Position numbers and translations under genes: made by a program | Part shown: positions 25,107 to 32,671 of the stretch, piece by piece | Layout: each line of letters begins with the position of its first letter | Numbering within the stretch: the stretch's first letter is position 1 | The notes under the pieces: model-generated | Database searches by the model: none | Told to the model about the DNA's origin: nothing | The model's input: only the letters and a program-made list of their open reading frames with translations | Source of the DNA: OM182 bacterium MED-G24 | GTDB taxonomy: Bacteria > Pseudomonadota > Gammaproteobacteria > Pseudomonadales > Azotimanducaceae | Assembly (NCBI GenBank): GCA_002457275.1 | Contig: NTKD01000015.1 | Coordinates: forward strand, 1 to 32,671 | DNA length: 32,671 nt | Direction: 5' to 3'

Positions 25107-25145
25107 TGACAGGATTGTTACGGACTCATACAGGATTTACAAGAA

Positions 25146-26033
25146 ATGAGACTCCGACCGGTATCAGAGGAATACAGTCAGTGTCTGCCGATAGCCAGGT
25201 TCGCAAGCCTATGGCGCAAAGCCTTTGCGTTGTCCCTGTTCATGCCTGCATTTGCGCTGGGTTGTCAGCTACCGACAGGCGAGATGTTCCAGGAGCCTGT
25301 GACATCAGTCATGCAGGTCTCGCCGCTCCCGGTCACCCGGGTTGCTGATACGGGCCCCGACATTCTCACGGCGGATTCAGGGAATTCGGTCACCCACCCG
25401 CCCCTCGAAAGGTTTCGCGCCACCTACCGCGCCAACTACAGGGGCCTGCCCATCCGTGCGAACGGCGTCCGGGAGCTTATCCATGAACCTGATGGGAGCT
25501 TTCGTCTAACGACCGAAGCGAGCGCGATGTTCATCTCGGTCAGTGAAGAAACACGATTCCACGTTCAGAATGGCCGCATCAGCCCCCTTTCCTATCTGTA
25601 TCAGCGCCGGGGTCTGGGCAGGAACAAGACCGTGTCACAACGGTTCGACAAACAGAACGCTCAAATCACACACGAGAATGGCGTGACGACAACGCTGCCG
25701 GACGGTGCGTACGACAAGCTTCTGTATCAACTCCAGATGAAGCGGGACCTGTCTGATGCAGCGGCCGAAGGACGACCGTGGCCAGAGATGAACTACACGG
25801 TGATTGACGGCACCCAGCCAAAACACTATCGGTTCCGAGTGATCGGAACGGAGGAAATCGACACACCGATTGGTCCATTGATGACGATCAAAACTGCTCG
25901 CGTCCGCGAGAACAGTGCACGAGAAACGACCTTCTGGCTGTCACCAGAACACGACTTTCTGCTGGTTCAGCTCCAACAGATTGAACCGGACGGCAGCGGG
26001 TTTGAACTCTATCTCAAGGGCCTGGAGCGCTGA
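25146..26033 (+). CDS. DUF3108 domain-containing exported protein
   Basis: The 295-residue protein has a basic N-terminus and a hydrophobic segment at about 26-40 (AFALSLFMPAFALGC) that serves as a signal peptide. A Cys follows in a weak lipobox-like setting (ALGC), so a lipoprotein is possible. The DUF3108 domain covers about 90-290. Its segments are RFRATYRANYRGLPIRANGVREL, LTTEASAMFISVSEETRF, ISPLSYLYQRRGLGRNK, YDKLLYQLQMKRDL, IGPLMTIKTARVREN and TTFWLSPEHDFLLVQLQQIEPDGS. The family is periplasmic or outer-membrane associated, with a lipocalin-like beta fold, and no defined role. It converges with dcd, 19 bp between the stops, without a clear terminator. Confidence 0.86.
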   Translation: MRLRPVSEEYSQCLPIARFASLWRKAFALSLFMPAFALGCQLPTGEMFQEPVTSVMQVSPLPVTRVADTGPDILTADSGNSVTHPPLERFRATYRANYRGLPIRANGVRELIHEPDGSFRLTTEASAMFISVSEETRFHVQNGRISPLSYLYQRRGLGRNKTVSQRFDKQNAQITHENGVTTTLPDGAYDKLLYQLQMKRDLSDAAAEGRPWPEMNYTVIDGTQPKHYRFRVIGTEEIDTPIGPLMTIKTARVRENSARETTFWLSPEHDFLLVQLQQIEPDGSGFELYLKGLER

Positions 26034-26052
26034 TCGTCTCGCCCGGCATTGC

Positions 26053-26619
26053 CTATGCACGGGGAAGAGTTACCCCCCGTTGTCCCTGGTACTTGCCGCC
26101 ACGGTCAAGATAGGACACCTCACAAGGTTCGTCCGACTCAAAAAACAACATCTGGGCAACCCCCTCGTTCGCGTAGATCTTGGCAGGAAGCGTGGTTGTA
26201 TTTGAGAATTCCAGCGTTACATGGCCCTCCCACTCTGGCTCGAGGGGTGTCACATTGACGATGATCCCACACCTCGCATAGGTGGATTTACCAAGACAGA
26301 CTGTCAGGACAGTCCGTGGAATCCTGAAATACTCAATGGTGCGTGCCAGTGCGAACGAGTTGGGCGGAATCACGCAGACGTCGCCTTTGACGTCAACAAA
26401 ACTGTTTTCGTCAAACGCCTTCGGATCAACCGTAGCGGAATGGATATTGGTGAAAACCTTGAACTCGTCGGCACACCGCACATCGTAGCCATAACTGGAG
26501 GTGCCGTAGGAAATCAACCGACGACCCTCGGATTCCTTCACCTGCCCAGGCTCATAGGGCGAGATCATATGGTGTGATTCCACCATTCTGCGAATCCATC
26601 GATCCGATTTGATACTCAT
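26053..26619 (-). CDS. dcd: dCTP deaminase
   Basis: Dcd deaminates dCTP to dUTP, feeding dTTP synthesis. The 188-residue trimeric enzyme has [13 protein letters not shown], the residues around [32 protein letters not shown] and [33 protein letters not shown]. It ends with [11 protein letters not shown] and [12 protein letters not shown]. These include the catalytic Glu in [20 protein letters not shown] precedes the ATG. It lies 69 bp after mrp on the same strand; an mrp-dcd pair opposite metG is common in Gammaproteobacteria. Confidence 0.96.
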   Translation of the reverse strand: MSIKSDRWIRRMVESHHMISPYEPGQVKESEGRRLISYGTSSYGYDVRCADEFKVFTNIHSATVDPKAFDENSFVDVKGDVCVIPPNSFALARTIEYFRIPRTVLTVCLGKSTYARCGIIVNVTPLEPEWEGHVTLEFSNTTTLPAKIYANEGVAQMLFFESDEPCEVSYLDRGGKYQGQRGVTLPRA

Positions 26620-26688
26620 CGATTTTCCTATTCTCCTGCACCATCGTGTTCATTGGATGTGCGTTGATCTTGGCTCTTGCACGTCTTC

Positions 26689-27507
26689 CTAATCATCACT
26701 GATGGTGATATCGGGAAGCTTCACCTGTTGTGTGACCTCCATCTGCTCAAGCATACGGCTGGCAATCTCCCCAAACTGCTGTGCTATCACGCCCTCGGGA
26801 TCATCAACCACTGTTGGTTCACCACCGTCCGATTGTTCTCGGATAGTCATCGCCAGCGGCAACTGCCCCAGGATCGTCGTGCCATATTCCTGTGCAACGG
26901 CTTGCCCACCCCCATGACCAAAGATGGGTTCCTCGTAACCACATTCACTGCAGACATGCAGGCTCATGTTCTCAACAACACCCAGGATTGGCACGTTCAC
27001 CTTTGTGAACATTTCAATGGCCTTGCGCGCATCGAGGAGCGCAATGTCCTGTGGCGTCGTCACCACCATCACGCCGTCAACGGCTGCCTTTTGCACCAAC
27101 GTCAGCTGAATATCGCCAGTCCCGGGCGGCATATCCACAATCAATGTATCCACGTCTTCCCACGCTGTCTGCAACATGAGCTGCTGCATGGCACCGCTGG
27201 CCATGGGCCCACGCCAAACCGCCGGGGTCTTCTCTGAGGTGACAAAACTCATGGACATCACCTGAACGTCATGGGCCACCACCGGCTTGAGCAGGTTGTC
27301 AGACACCTCGGGACGTGTCCCCTCCGGCACACCCATCATCATTCCCTGGCTCGGGCCATAGATGTCCGCGTCTAACAGGCCTGCACGAATTCCCTGACGC
27401 GCCAGCGCCAGAGCGATGTTTGAAGCAACCGTGGACTTACCCACACCGCCTTTTCCCGACGCGACTGCCACAACACGGCGGACCCCAGGGACCTCTACCT
27501 TATCCAT
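26689..27507 (-). CDS. mrp: Iron-sulfur cluster carrier Mrp/ApbC
   Basis: This P-loop ATPase of the Mrp/NBP35 family carries and delivers Fe-S clusters in the cytoplasm. The 272 residues contain the deviant Walker [12 protein letters not shown] near 17-27, [19 protein letters not shown] and the cluster-binding CxxC in [14 protein letters not shown]. The N-terminal MIP18/DUF59 domain found in longer Mrp proteins is absent, as in many relatives that start directly at the P-loop. GAGG precedes the ATG. The gene is divergent from metG across 149 bp, as in E. coli and Pseudomonas. Confidence 0.95.
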   Translation of the reverse strand: MDKVEVPGVRRVVAVASGKGGVGKSTVASNIALALARQGIRAGLLDADIYGPSQGMMMGVPEGTRPEVSDNLLKPVVAHDVQVMSMSFVTSEKTPAVWRGPMASGAMQQLMLQTAWEDVDTLIVDMPPGTGDIQLTLVQKAAVDGVMVVTTPQDIALLDARKAIEMFTKVNVPILGVVENMSLHVCSECGYEEPIFGHGGGQAVAQEYGTTILGQLPLAMTIREQSDGGEPTVVDDPEGVIAQQFGEIASRMLEQMEVTQQVKLPDITISDD

Positions 27508-27587
27508 CTGAACCTCATATCAACCGGGTGGTTTGCGGAAGCGTGCAGGCGAGTGCGCGCGACACTCCCAGTCCGCAACCCAATGCA

Positions 27588-27594
27588 GTATATT
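27588..27594. promoter_or_regulatory. Candidate overlapping divergent -10 elements for mrp and metG
   Basis: AGTATATT contains TATATT on the plus strand (27589-27594, toward metG) and TATACT on the minus strand (27588-27593, toward mrp). The two would compete for polymerase. No strong -35 element is visible for either. Confidence 0.35.
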
Positions 27595-27656
27595 TACCCC
27601 TCTCACGTTTTCCCACCAGTGACTCCCTCGGTTCATTCAACGGCGCACCCTTTCCT

Positions 27657-29699
27657 ATGTCAGATCGTATGTCAGAAACCTCCAATAGTCTCGGTTTGCG
27701 CCGTATTCTCGTCACGAGCGCCTTGCCAAACGCCAATGGGTCTATTCATCTGGGACACCTGCTGGAACATATCCAGACAGACATCTGGGTGCGGTTTCAA
27801 CGAATGCGGGGCCATGAGTGCGTCTACATCTGTGCAGATGACACCCATGGCGCCGCGACCATGTTGCGTGCTGAAGAACTAGACACAACCCCGGAAGCGC
27901 TTATCGATGAGGTACGGCTCGAACATGAACGGGACTTCAAGGACTTCCTGATCAGTCATGATAACTACTACTCCACGCACTCAGAGGAGAATCGTGAGTT
28001 CTCATCGCTGATCTATGAACGCCTGAAAGACGCCGACAAGATTCGCACCCGGGAAGTTGAACAGCTTTACGATCCTGAACGTACGATTTTCCTGGCGGAC
28101 CGCTTCATTGTCGGTGGCTGCCCCAGGTGCAAGTCAGAAGGCCAGTATGGTGATAACTGCGAGGTCTGTGGTGCAACCTACGATGCCACCGATCTGATCA
28201 ACCCGGTATCGAAGATTTCCGGCGCGGTCCCGGAACTCCGCACCTCAACACACTTCTTTTTCGCGCTCTCAGAGTTCAACAGCTTCCTGCAGTCATGGAC
28301 CCGCAGCGGCACGCTGCATGACCAAGTCGCCAACAAACTTGCGGAATGGCTTGATGAAGGGTTGCAGGACTGGGACATCAGCCGTGATGCGCCCTATTTC
28401 GGGTTTGAAATCCCGGGTGAAGAGAACAAGTTTTTCTATGTCTGGCTGGATGCACCAATCGGCTATATGGCTAGCTTCAAAAACTACTGCGACCAAGTCG
28501 GCCTGGACTTTGATGCGTGGTGGCAACCCGACTCCACCTGTGAAGTTCATCACTTCATTGGAAAAGACATCATCAACTTCCACGCGTTGTTCTGGCCCGC
28601 GATGCTGAAGACTGCGGGCTTTCGCACGCCAACCCGCGTCCATGCGCATGGCTTCATCACGGTGGATGGTCAGAAAATGTCCAAGTCGAGAGGAACGTTC
28701 ATCAACGCCCGCACCTACCTGGATCATCTCGCACCCGAATACCTGCGCTACTATTTTGCGACCAAACTCTCTGACTCCATCGATGACCTGGACATGAACC
28801 TTGAGGACTTCGTACAACGTGTCAACTCTGATCTAGTAGGCAAAGTCGTCAACATCGCCAGCCGCTGCGCGGGTTTCGTCAAAAAGCAGGGTGGACACCT
28901 CGCGCCCACCTGTGACAATCCTTTGAACACCGGTTTCGTTTCGCAGGCGAATGTCATCGCAGAAGCCTATGAGGCCGGCAACGTCGGCAAGGCCATCCGC
29001 CAGATCATGGCCATGGCCGATCAGGCCAACCAGTTTATCGCTGATGCCGCGCCGTGGCAGATGGCGAAAGAAGAAGGCAAAGAAGCAGACGTGCTGTCCG
29101 TGTGCACCGACGGCATCAATGCGTTTCGCATCCTGGTGATTTTTCTGAAGCCGATACTTCCATCCCTGGCGGAGAAGTCAGAGACTTTTCTCAACGTTCC
29201 ACCACTATCGTGGTCGGACCTAGATCATCTGCTTGTCGACCACAAGATCAACAAATTCAAGCCGTTGATGTCGCGTATCGAGCAGAAAGACGTTGACGCC
29301 ATGATCAGCGCCGGCAAGTCACCCGCCAAGGAGATGCACGTGGCCGATTCGCCGGTCAAAGACGAAGACGTTGACACGATCGAGTTTGATGACTTCGCAA
29401 AGGTTGATCTCCGCGTTGCCAAAATCGTTGCCGCGGAGCACGTGGACGGCGCAGATAAACTGCTTCGACTCACCCTGGACCTCGGCGCTGGCCAACGACA
29501 GGTCTTCGCGGGTATCAAGGCAGCCTATCAGCCTGAGGACCTTGCTGGACGCCTGACCGTAATGGTCGCGAATCTGGCACCCCGAAAGATGCGTTTTGGC
29601 GTGTCCGAGGGCATGGTGCTGGCCGCCGGACCGGGTGGCAAGGATCTGTTTCTGCTTTCCCCCGACAGCGGTGCTGAACCGGGCATGGAAGTTAAATAG
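27657..29699 (+). CDS. metG: Methionyl-tRNA synthetase
   Basis: This class I enzyme charges initiator and elongator tRNA-Met. The HIGH motif is HLGH at residues 31-34. A zinc-ribbon insertion has CPRC and CEVC near 155-175. The KMSKS loop is at 340-344 ([11 protein letters not shown]), followed by the anticodon-binding helical domain. A C-terminal tRNA-binding (Trbp111-like) domain starts near residue 575 ([27 protein letters not shown]) and makes the enzyme dimeric. The length of 680 residues matches E. coli (677). ATG 27657 or ATG 27669 are both possible; the longer reading frame upstream is not part of the protein because it lies across mrp. It is 26 bp before rsxA and may be co-transcribed with it. 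Confidence 0.96.
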   Translation: MSDRMSETSNSLGLRRILVTSALPNANGSIHLGHLLEHIQTDIWVRFQRMRGHECVYICADDTHGAATMLRAEELDTTPEALIDEVRLEHERDFKDFLISHDNYYSTHSEENREFSSLIYERLKDADKIRTREVEQLYDPERTIFLADRFIVGGCPRCKSEGQYGDNCEVCGATYDATDLINPVSKISGAVPELRTSTHFFFALSEFNSFLQSWTRSGTLHDQVANKLAEWLDEGLQDWDISRDAPYFGFEIPGEENKFFYVWLDAPIGYMASFKNYCDQVGLDFDAWWQPDSTCEVHHFIGKDIINFHALFWPAMLKTAGFRTPTRVHAHGFITVDGQKMSKSRGTFINARTYLDHLAPEYLRYYFATKLSDSIDDLDMNLEDFVQRVNSDLVGKVVNIASRCAGFVKKQGGHLAPTCDNPLNTGFVSQANVIAEAYEAGNVGKAIRQIMAMADQANQFIADAAPWQMAKEEGKEADVLSVCTDGINAFRILVIFLKPILPSLAEKSETFLNVPPLSWSDLDHLLVDHKINKFKPLMSRIEQKDVDAMISAGKSPAKEMHVADSPVKDEDVDTIEFDDFAKVDLRVAKIVAAEHVDGADKLLRLTLDLGAGQRQVFAGIKAAYQPEDLAGRLTVMVANLAPRKMRFGVSEGMVLAAGPGGKDLFLLSPDSGAEPGMEVK

Positions 29700-29725
29700 T
29701 CGAGCAGATGTGACGGAGTCTTACA

Positions 29726-30298
29726 TTGCCTGACCCCATCACCATTCTGTTGACGGCAGTTTTCGTAAACAACTTTGTCATGGTGCAATTTCTTGGCCTG
29801 TGTCCATTCATGGGTGCCAGCAACCGGCTGGACAGTGCCTTGGGAATGGCTGCTGCCACGCTGTTTGTCATGACCCTCGCAAGCTGTCTGAGCTACCTTC
29901 TGGACATCTGGTTCCTAGTGCCACTCGGACTCGAATTCCTGCGAATCATTCTGTTTATCGTGGTCATTGCAGCCGTCGTCCAGTTTGCAGAGATCGTCAT
30001 GAGGGCGTCGCAGCCTCGCCTGCACCAGGGGCTTGGGGTTTACGTTCCACTCATTACCACCAACTGCGCGGTTCTGGCGGTGGCCCTCCTGAACGTCAAC
30101 CTCGCAACATCTTTGCTTGACGCGCTGTTCCATGGTGCTGGCGCGGGTCTTGGTTTTGGCCTCGTGCTCATCATGTTCGCCGCCATGCGGGAACACCTAG
30201 AACAGGCAGACGTTCCAATCCCCTTCAAGGGGACACCTATCTACATGATCACAGCGGGTCTACTATCCCTTGCGTTCATGGGTTTTACCGGAATGTAG
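29726..30298 (+). CDS. rsxA: Rnf/Rsx electron transport complex subunit A
   Basis: RsxA is a six-helix inner-membrane subunit of the Rnf complex. In Rnf, electron flow between ferredoxin and NADH is coupled to ion transport, and in E. coli it keeps SoxR reduced. The 190 residues match E. coli RsxA along their length. Segments are VNNFVMVQFLGLCPFMGASNRLDSALGM, PLITTNCAVLAVALLNVNLA, and FAAMREHLEQADVPIPFKGTPI with LITAGL-like ITAGLLSLAFMGF at the end. Both membrane cysteines (GLCPF and TNCAV), which bind the shared iron site with RnfE, are kept. The start is TTG at 29726 with GGAG (29715-29718) 7 nt upstream. Confidence 0.96.
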   Translation: MPDPITILLTAVFVNNFVMVQFLGLCPFMGASNRLDSALGMAAATLFVMTLASCLSYLLDIWFLVPLGLEFLRIILFIVVIAAVVQFAEIVMRASQPRLHQGLGVYVPLITTNCAVLAVALLNVNLATSLLDALFHGAGAGLGFGLVLIMFAAMREHLEQADVPIPFKGTPIYMITAGLLSLAFMGFTGM

Positions 30299-30299
30299 G

Positions 30300-31223
30300 G
30301 TGATATCAGTCGAAGCAATCATTGCCACCTTTCCCTTCCAAGCGGCTATGCTGATGACCGTGATGGGGCTCGCGATCGGGATTGTACTCCACTGGGCACA
30401 ACAACAACTGCAACCCGACACACACACCCAGGTCGATGCCATCAACCAGCTGCTGCCACAGACTCAATGTGCGCAATGTGGCTACCCGGGCTGTCGTCCC
30501 TACGCTAGGGCTATTCACGCTGGTCACGCAACCATCAATCTCTGTCCACCCGGTGGCGAAACAACGCTCCAACAGTTGGCTAAACTGACTGGCCAGCCAC
30601 CCGCGCCACTGGTATCAACTTCAGATCCCCTGGTGCGCGCTGTCATCCGCGAATCGGAGTGTATTGGCTGCACACTCTGTATTGAAGCCTGCCCCGTTGA
30701 TGCGATTGTCGGTGCACAGCAGAAAGCACACACGGTAATCCAGGGCGAATGTACAGGCTGCGAACTTTGCCTGCCGCCATGCCCTGTGAACTGCATCGAC
30801 CTGGTCCAGTCACCCGCTGCTGTCAACATTGTTCCCGTCGCGAAGGCGGCAGATGACTGCGTGCGCTGTGGCGATTGCGTTCCGGCCTGTCCCAGAGGAT
30901 TGTCGCCTGTTCAACTCTATTGGGATCGGTCTGACATGAATCGCCTGGAGACGCTACGTCTGGACGACTGCATCGAATGTCGTCTGTGTGACCGTGTCTG
31001 TCCCAGCGAACTGCCACTGACCAACATATTCGTTCAGGCCAAAGAACAACTGCAGTTGGAACGGCAACGTAAAAAATCAGCGCGTCATGCCGAATCCCGT
31101 CACGCTGCCAGAGAAGCTCGCCTTGCGTTAAAAAGCCAACCCGTTACAGGGGACAAGCTCCCCTCACCTGGCGATCTTCTGACACGAGCCCGTGGTGAAC
31201 GTCGCTCAAGGGACAACGTGTGA
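30300..31223 (+). CDS. rsxB: RsxB fused to the ferredoxin domain of RsxC
   Basis: Read from GTG 30300, two bases after the rsxA stop, the product is 307 residues. Residues 1-180 are a normal RsxB. It has one membrane helix (about 14-35) and an N-terminal cluster motif CAQCGYPGC...C at 57-82. A double 4Fe-4S ferredoxin follows, with CIGCTLCIEACP at 121 and CTGCELCLPPCP at 151. From about 185 the chain continues in frame into CVRCGDCVPACP (187-198), GLSPVQLYW, CIECRLCDRVCPSELPLT (224-) and a charged helical tail (AKEQLQLERQRKK onward). This second part is the C-terminal ferredoxin domain and tail of RsxC. The RsxC domains for FMN and NADH are absent, and the next gene is rsxD. The stop overlaps rsxD as GTGA. 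Confidence 0.93.
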   Translation: MISVEAIIATFPFQAAMLMTVMGLAIGIVLHWAQQQLQPDTHTQVDAINQLLPQTQCAQCGYPGCRPYARAIHAGHATINLCPPGGETTLQQLAKLTGQPPAPLVSTSDPLVRAVIRESECIGCTLCIEACPVDAIVGAQQKAHTVIQGECTGCELCLPPCPVNCIDLVQSPAAVNIVPVAKAADDCVRCGDCVPACPRGLSPVQLYWDRSDMNRLETLRLDDCIECRLCDRVCPSELPLTNIFVQAKEQLQLERQRKKSARHAESRHAAREARLALKSQPVTGDKLPSPGDLLTRARGERRSRDNV

Positions 31224-32206
31224 GCACTTCTGCCATCAGACGCACGCTGTGGGAGGTCAACACGGCGCTGGTACCAGGTATCGTCGGGATGGTCTGGTTC
31301 CTTGGCATCGGCGTTCTTGCAAACCTCGTCACCTGCGTCGTTGTCGCCGTGCTTTGCGAAGCATCCGTTCTTGCAGTACGCAAACGCACTCTCGCCACGC
31401 TGCTTGACGGCAGCGCGGTCATGACCGGTATTCTGATGGCGCTGTGCCTCTCGCCACTCATTCCTCTCGCCCTACTATTGCCCGGTGTCGCGATCGCAAT
31501 CATCTTTGGGAAACAGCTCTTTGGCGGACTGGGACACAACCCGTTCAACCCGGCGATGGTCGGCTACGCTGTGTTGATCCTTTCGTTCCCAACACAAATG
31601 ACACTGTGGCCATCGTTGTCGAGTGACCCCTTCTTCAACTCACTCACCATCAACGAAACAATCGCCATCAAACTCCACTCAGACGTTCCCGACGCAGTGA
31701 CCATGGCAACACCACTGGATCAGATGAAGTTCCGAGGTACACTGACGACCTCGGAAGTCTGGGCATCATCAGCATCTTTTGGAACAGTCGGAGGGACCGG
31801 CTGGGAAGTCATCAACCTCCTTTTCCTGGCAGGGGGCATCCTTCTCATACTTCGTCGACGCATTGACTGGTCGACCCCCACAGCCATGCTGCTGACGATG
31901 GCAGTGGCCACGGCACTGCTATACGACAGCGGCAGCAGCGAGTCTGTCGGGTCACCGCTGTTCCACCTGTTCTCCGGCGGGACAATGCTGACCGCGTTCT
32001 TTATCACCACCGACCCCGTCACAACGCCCATCTCCAAACTGGGACGCTGTCTGTTCGGCATCGGTGTCGGTCTTCTGGTCGTTGTCATTCGATCATGGGG
32101 TGCATATCCGGACGGGATGGCCTTCGCAATACTACTCATGAATGCCGCTACACCACTCATAGATCACTGGACCACAAAGCGAAGCACTGCGGTGGTCACA
32201 CCATGA
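31220..32206 (+). CDS. rsxD: Rnf/Rsx electron transport complex subunit D
   Basis: RsxD is a polytopic membrane subunit that carries a covalently bound FMN. The 328 residues show about nine helices and the conserved LFGGLGHNPFNPAMVGYAVLILSFPTQMT. The flavinylation site is VTMATPLD with Thr164, equivalent to SQATPLD in E. coli RsxD. HLFSGGTMLTAFFITTDPVT and GAYPDGMAFAILLMNAATPLIDH follow. The start is GTG 31220, overlapping the rsxB stop; the gene ends in ATGA with rsxG. The protein looks intact, so the odd composition of the operon is not due to general decay. Confidence 0.96.
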   Translation: MSTSAIRRTLWEVNTALVPGIVGMVWFLGIGVLANLVTCVVVAVLCEASVLAVRKRTLATLLDGSAVMTGILMALCLSPLIPLALLLPGVAIAIIFGKQLFGGLGHNPFNPAMVGYAVLILSFPTQMTLWPSLSSDPFFNSLTINETIAIKLHSDVPDAVTMATPLDQMKFRGTLTTSEVWASSASFGTVGGTGWEVINLLFLAGGILLILRRRIDWSTPTAMLLTMAVATALLYDSGSSESVGSPLFHLFSGGTMLTAFFITTDPVTTPISKLGRCLFGIGVGLLVVVIRSWGAYPDGMAFAILLMNAATPLIDHWTTKRSTAVVTP

Positions 32207-32671
32207 AACAAGCAACCCTTACCATGGCCGGTCTCGCAGCGCTGTGTGGTTTTCTTCTGATCATCGTGGACGGACTGACATCGACCAACATCGCGGACAA
32301 CCAGCAACGATTCAGTGAACGTCAACAGCGTGAAATCTGGCAATCGCGTTCGCTGCAAAGGGACGATACATTCTCGCTGGTTCCTCTTGACGATCAGAGC
32401 TGGAAGGTGCTCTCGAATGACGCGCCCATTGGCTTTTTGTACCGTTTCACGACGCTGGGCGGCTACAACGGCGCCATCACACTCTGGGTCGGCGTGCAGA
32501 ACGACGGCGTCGTGCAGGGCGTTCGGGTTATACATCATCGGGAAACACCTGGCCTCGGGGACAAGATCGATCGACGCGTTTCTTCTTGGATAGACACCTT
32601 TCACGGTCGCTCAGTTGGATCGAATGATGCCACCTCCTGGGAGGTCACAAAGCACGGTGGCGTATTCGATC
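32203..32671 (+). CDS. rsxG: Rnf/Rsx electron transport complex subunit G, 5' part (runs off the window)
   Basis: RsxG is a membrane-anchored periplasmic subunit with a covalent FMN. The visible 156 residues contain an N-terminal helix (LTMAGLAALCGFLLIIVDGLT). The FMN-binding domain then appears as LGGYNGAITLWVGVQNDGVV, GVRVIHHRETPGLGDKID and SSWIDTFHGRS, ending near WEVTKHGGVFD. The SGATxT attachment site lies beyond the window edge. ATG 32203 overlaps the rsxD stop as ATGA. Confidence 0.95.
   Translation, partial: MKQATLTMAGLAALCGFLLIIVDGLTSTNIADNQQRFSERQQREIWQSRSLQRDDTFSLVPLDDQSWKVLSNDAPIGFLYRFTTLGGYNGAITLWVGVQNDGVVQGVRVIHHRETPGLGDKIDRRVSSWIDTFHGRSVGSNDATSWEVTKHGGVFD

Noticed and set aside
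27315-27656. N-terminal extension of metG
   Set aside because: It runs across the start of mrp on the other strand, shows no similarity to MetG, and the family begins at 27657 or 27669.
30270-30299. Upstream extension of the rsxB fusion
   Set aside because: It overlaps the end of rsxA; the GTG at 30300 gives the normal RsxB N-terminus.
31691-31720. Apparent loss of Gly in the RsxD flavinylation motif (TMAT instead of SGAT)
   Set aside because: E. coli RsxD has SQAT at the same place, so a Gly is not required and the Thr is kept.
32164-32604. Minus-strand open frame of 146 codons at the window end
   Set aside because: It is antisense to rsxG and shows no family features.

Overview
The window looks like chromosomal core-genome DNA from a gammaproteobacterium, moderately GC-rich and densely coded. 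The evidence is family content and gene neighbourhoods familiar from Pseudomonas and related marine lineages: gyrA-mtaD-ubiG-yciK, trpS-scpA-scpB-rluB, yciO/yciB/yciI, hda with an AI-2E permease, DUF2066/DUF3108, dcd-mrp/metG, and an rsx (rnf) operon. I see no tRNA, rRNA, CRISPR array, prophage or insertion sequence. No gap between genes exceeds about 200 bp. The exact genus cannot be fixed from this sequence.

Layout. Positions 1-4285 (minus): gyrA, pheA and the 5' part of hisC. Positions 4452-8978 (plus): mtaD, ubiG, a 27-codon coupled ORF, a short EpsB-type sugar transferase in the slot usually held by mupP, yciK, and an orphan gene with a 15-bp tandem repeat. Positions 8989-13908 (minus): yciO, trpS, scpA, scpB and rluB. 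Positions 14106-19736 (plus): yciB, yciI, a YgiM-like SH3 protein that apparently starts at CTG, pdxJ, a membrane-anchored cold-shock protein, a mercaptopyruvate sulfurtransferase and mnmC. Positions 19752-24962 (minus): a DUF2066 protein, an AI-2E permease, hda, a second-type murG and serA. Positions 25146-26033 (plus): a DUF3108 protein. Positions 26053-27507 (minus): mrp and dcd. Positions 27657-32671 (plus): metG, rsxA, an rsxB fused to part of rsxC, rsxD and the start of rsxG.

The most unusual signal is in the Rnf/Rsx operon. The gene after rsxA encodes a normal RsxB that runs directly, in one frame, into the two-cluster ferredoxin domain and charged tail of RsxC. The next gene is already rsxD. 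The large RsxC module that binds NADH and FMN is missing from the locus. This predicts a compact Rnf complex with an RnfB-C fusion and possibly an electron entry that does not use NADH.

Other points of interest are a truncated phosphoglycosyl transferase whose catalytic Asp-Glu pair reads Asp-Val, a Bacillus/Clostridium-style MurG, a Bacteroidetes-style PdxJ, a clostridial-style SerA, a TrpRS with a Thermotoga-like iron-sulfur cysteine motif, and a GyrA with Ala at the quinolone position 83. Many genes overlap their neighbours by ATGA, GTGA or TGATG, and GTG or TTG starts are frequent. That suggests strong translational coupling and long operons.
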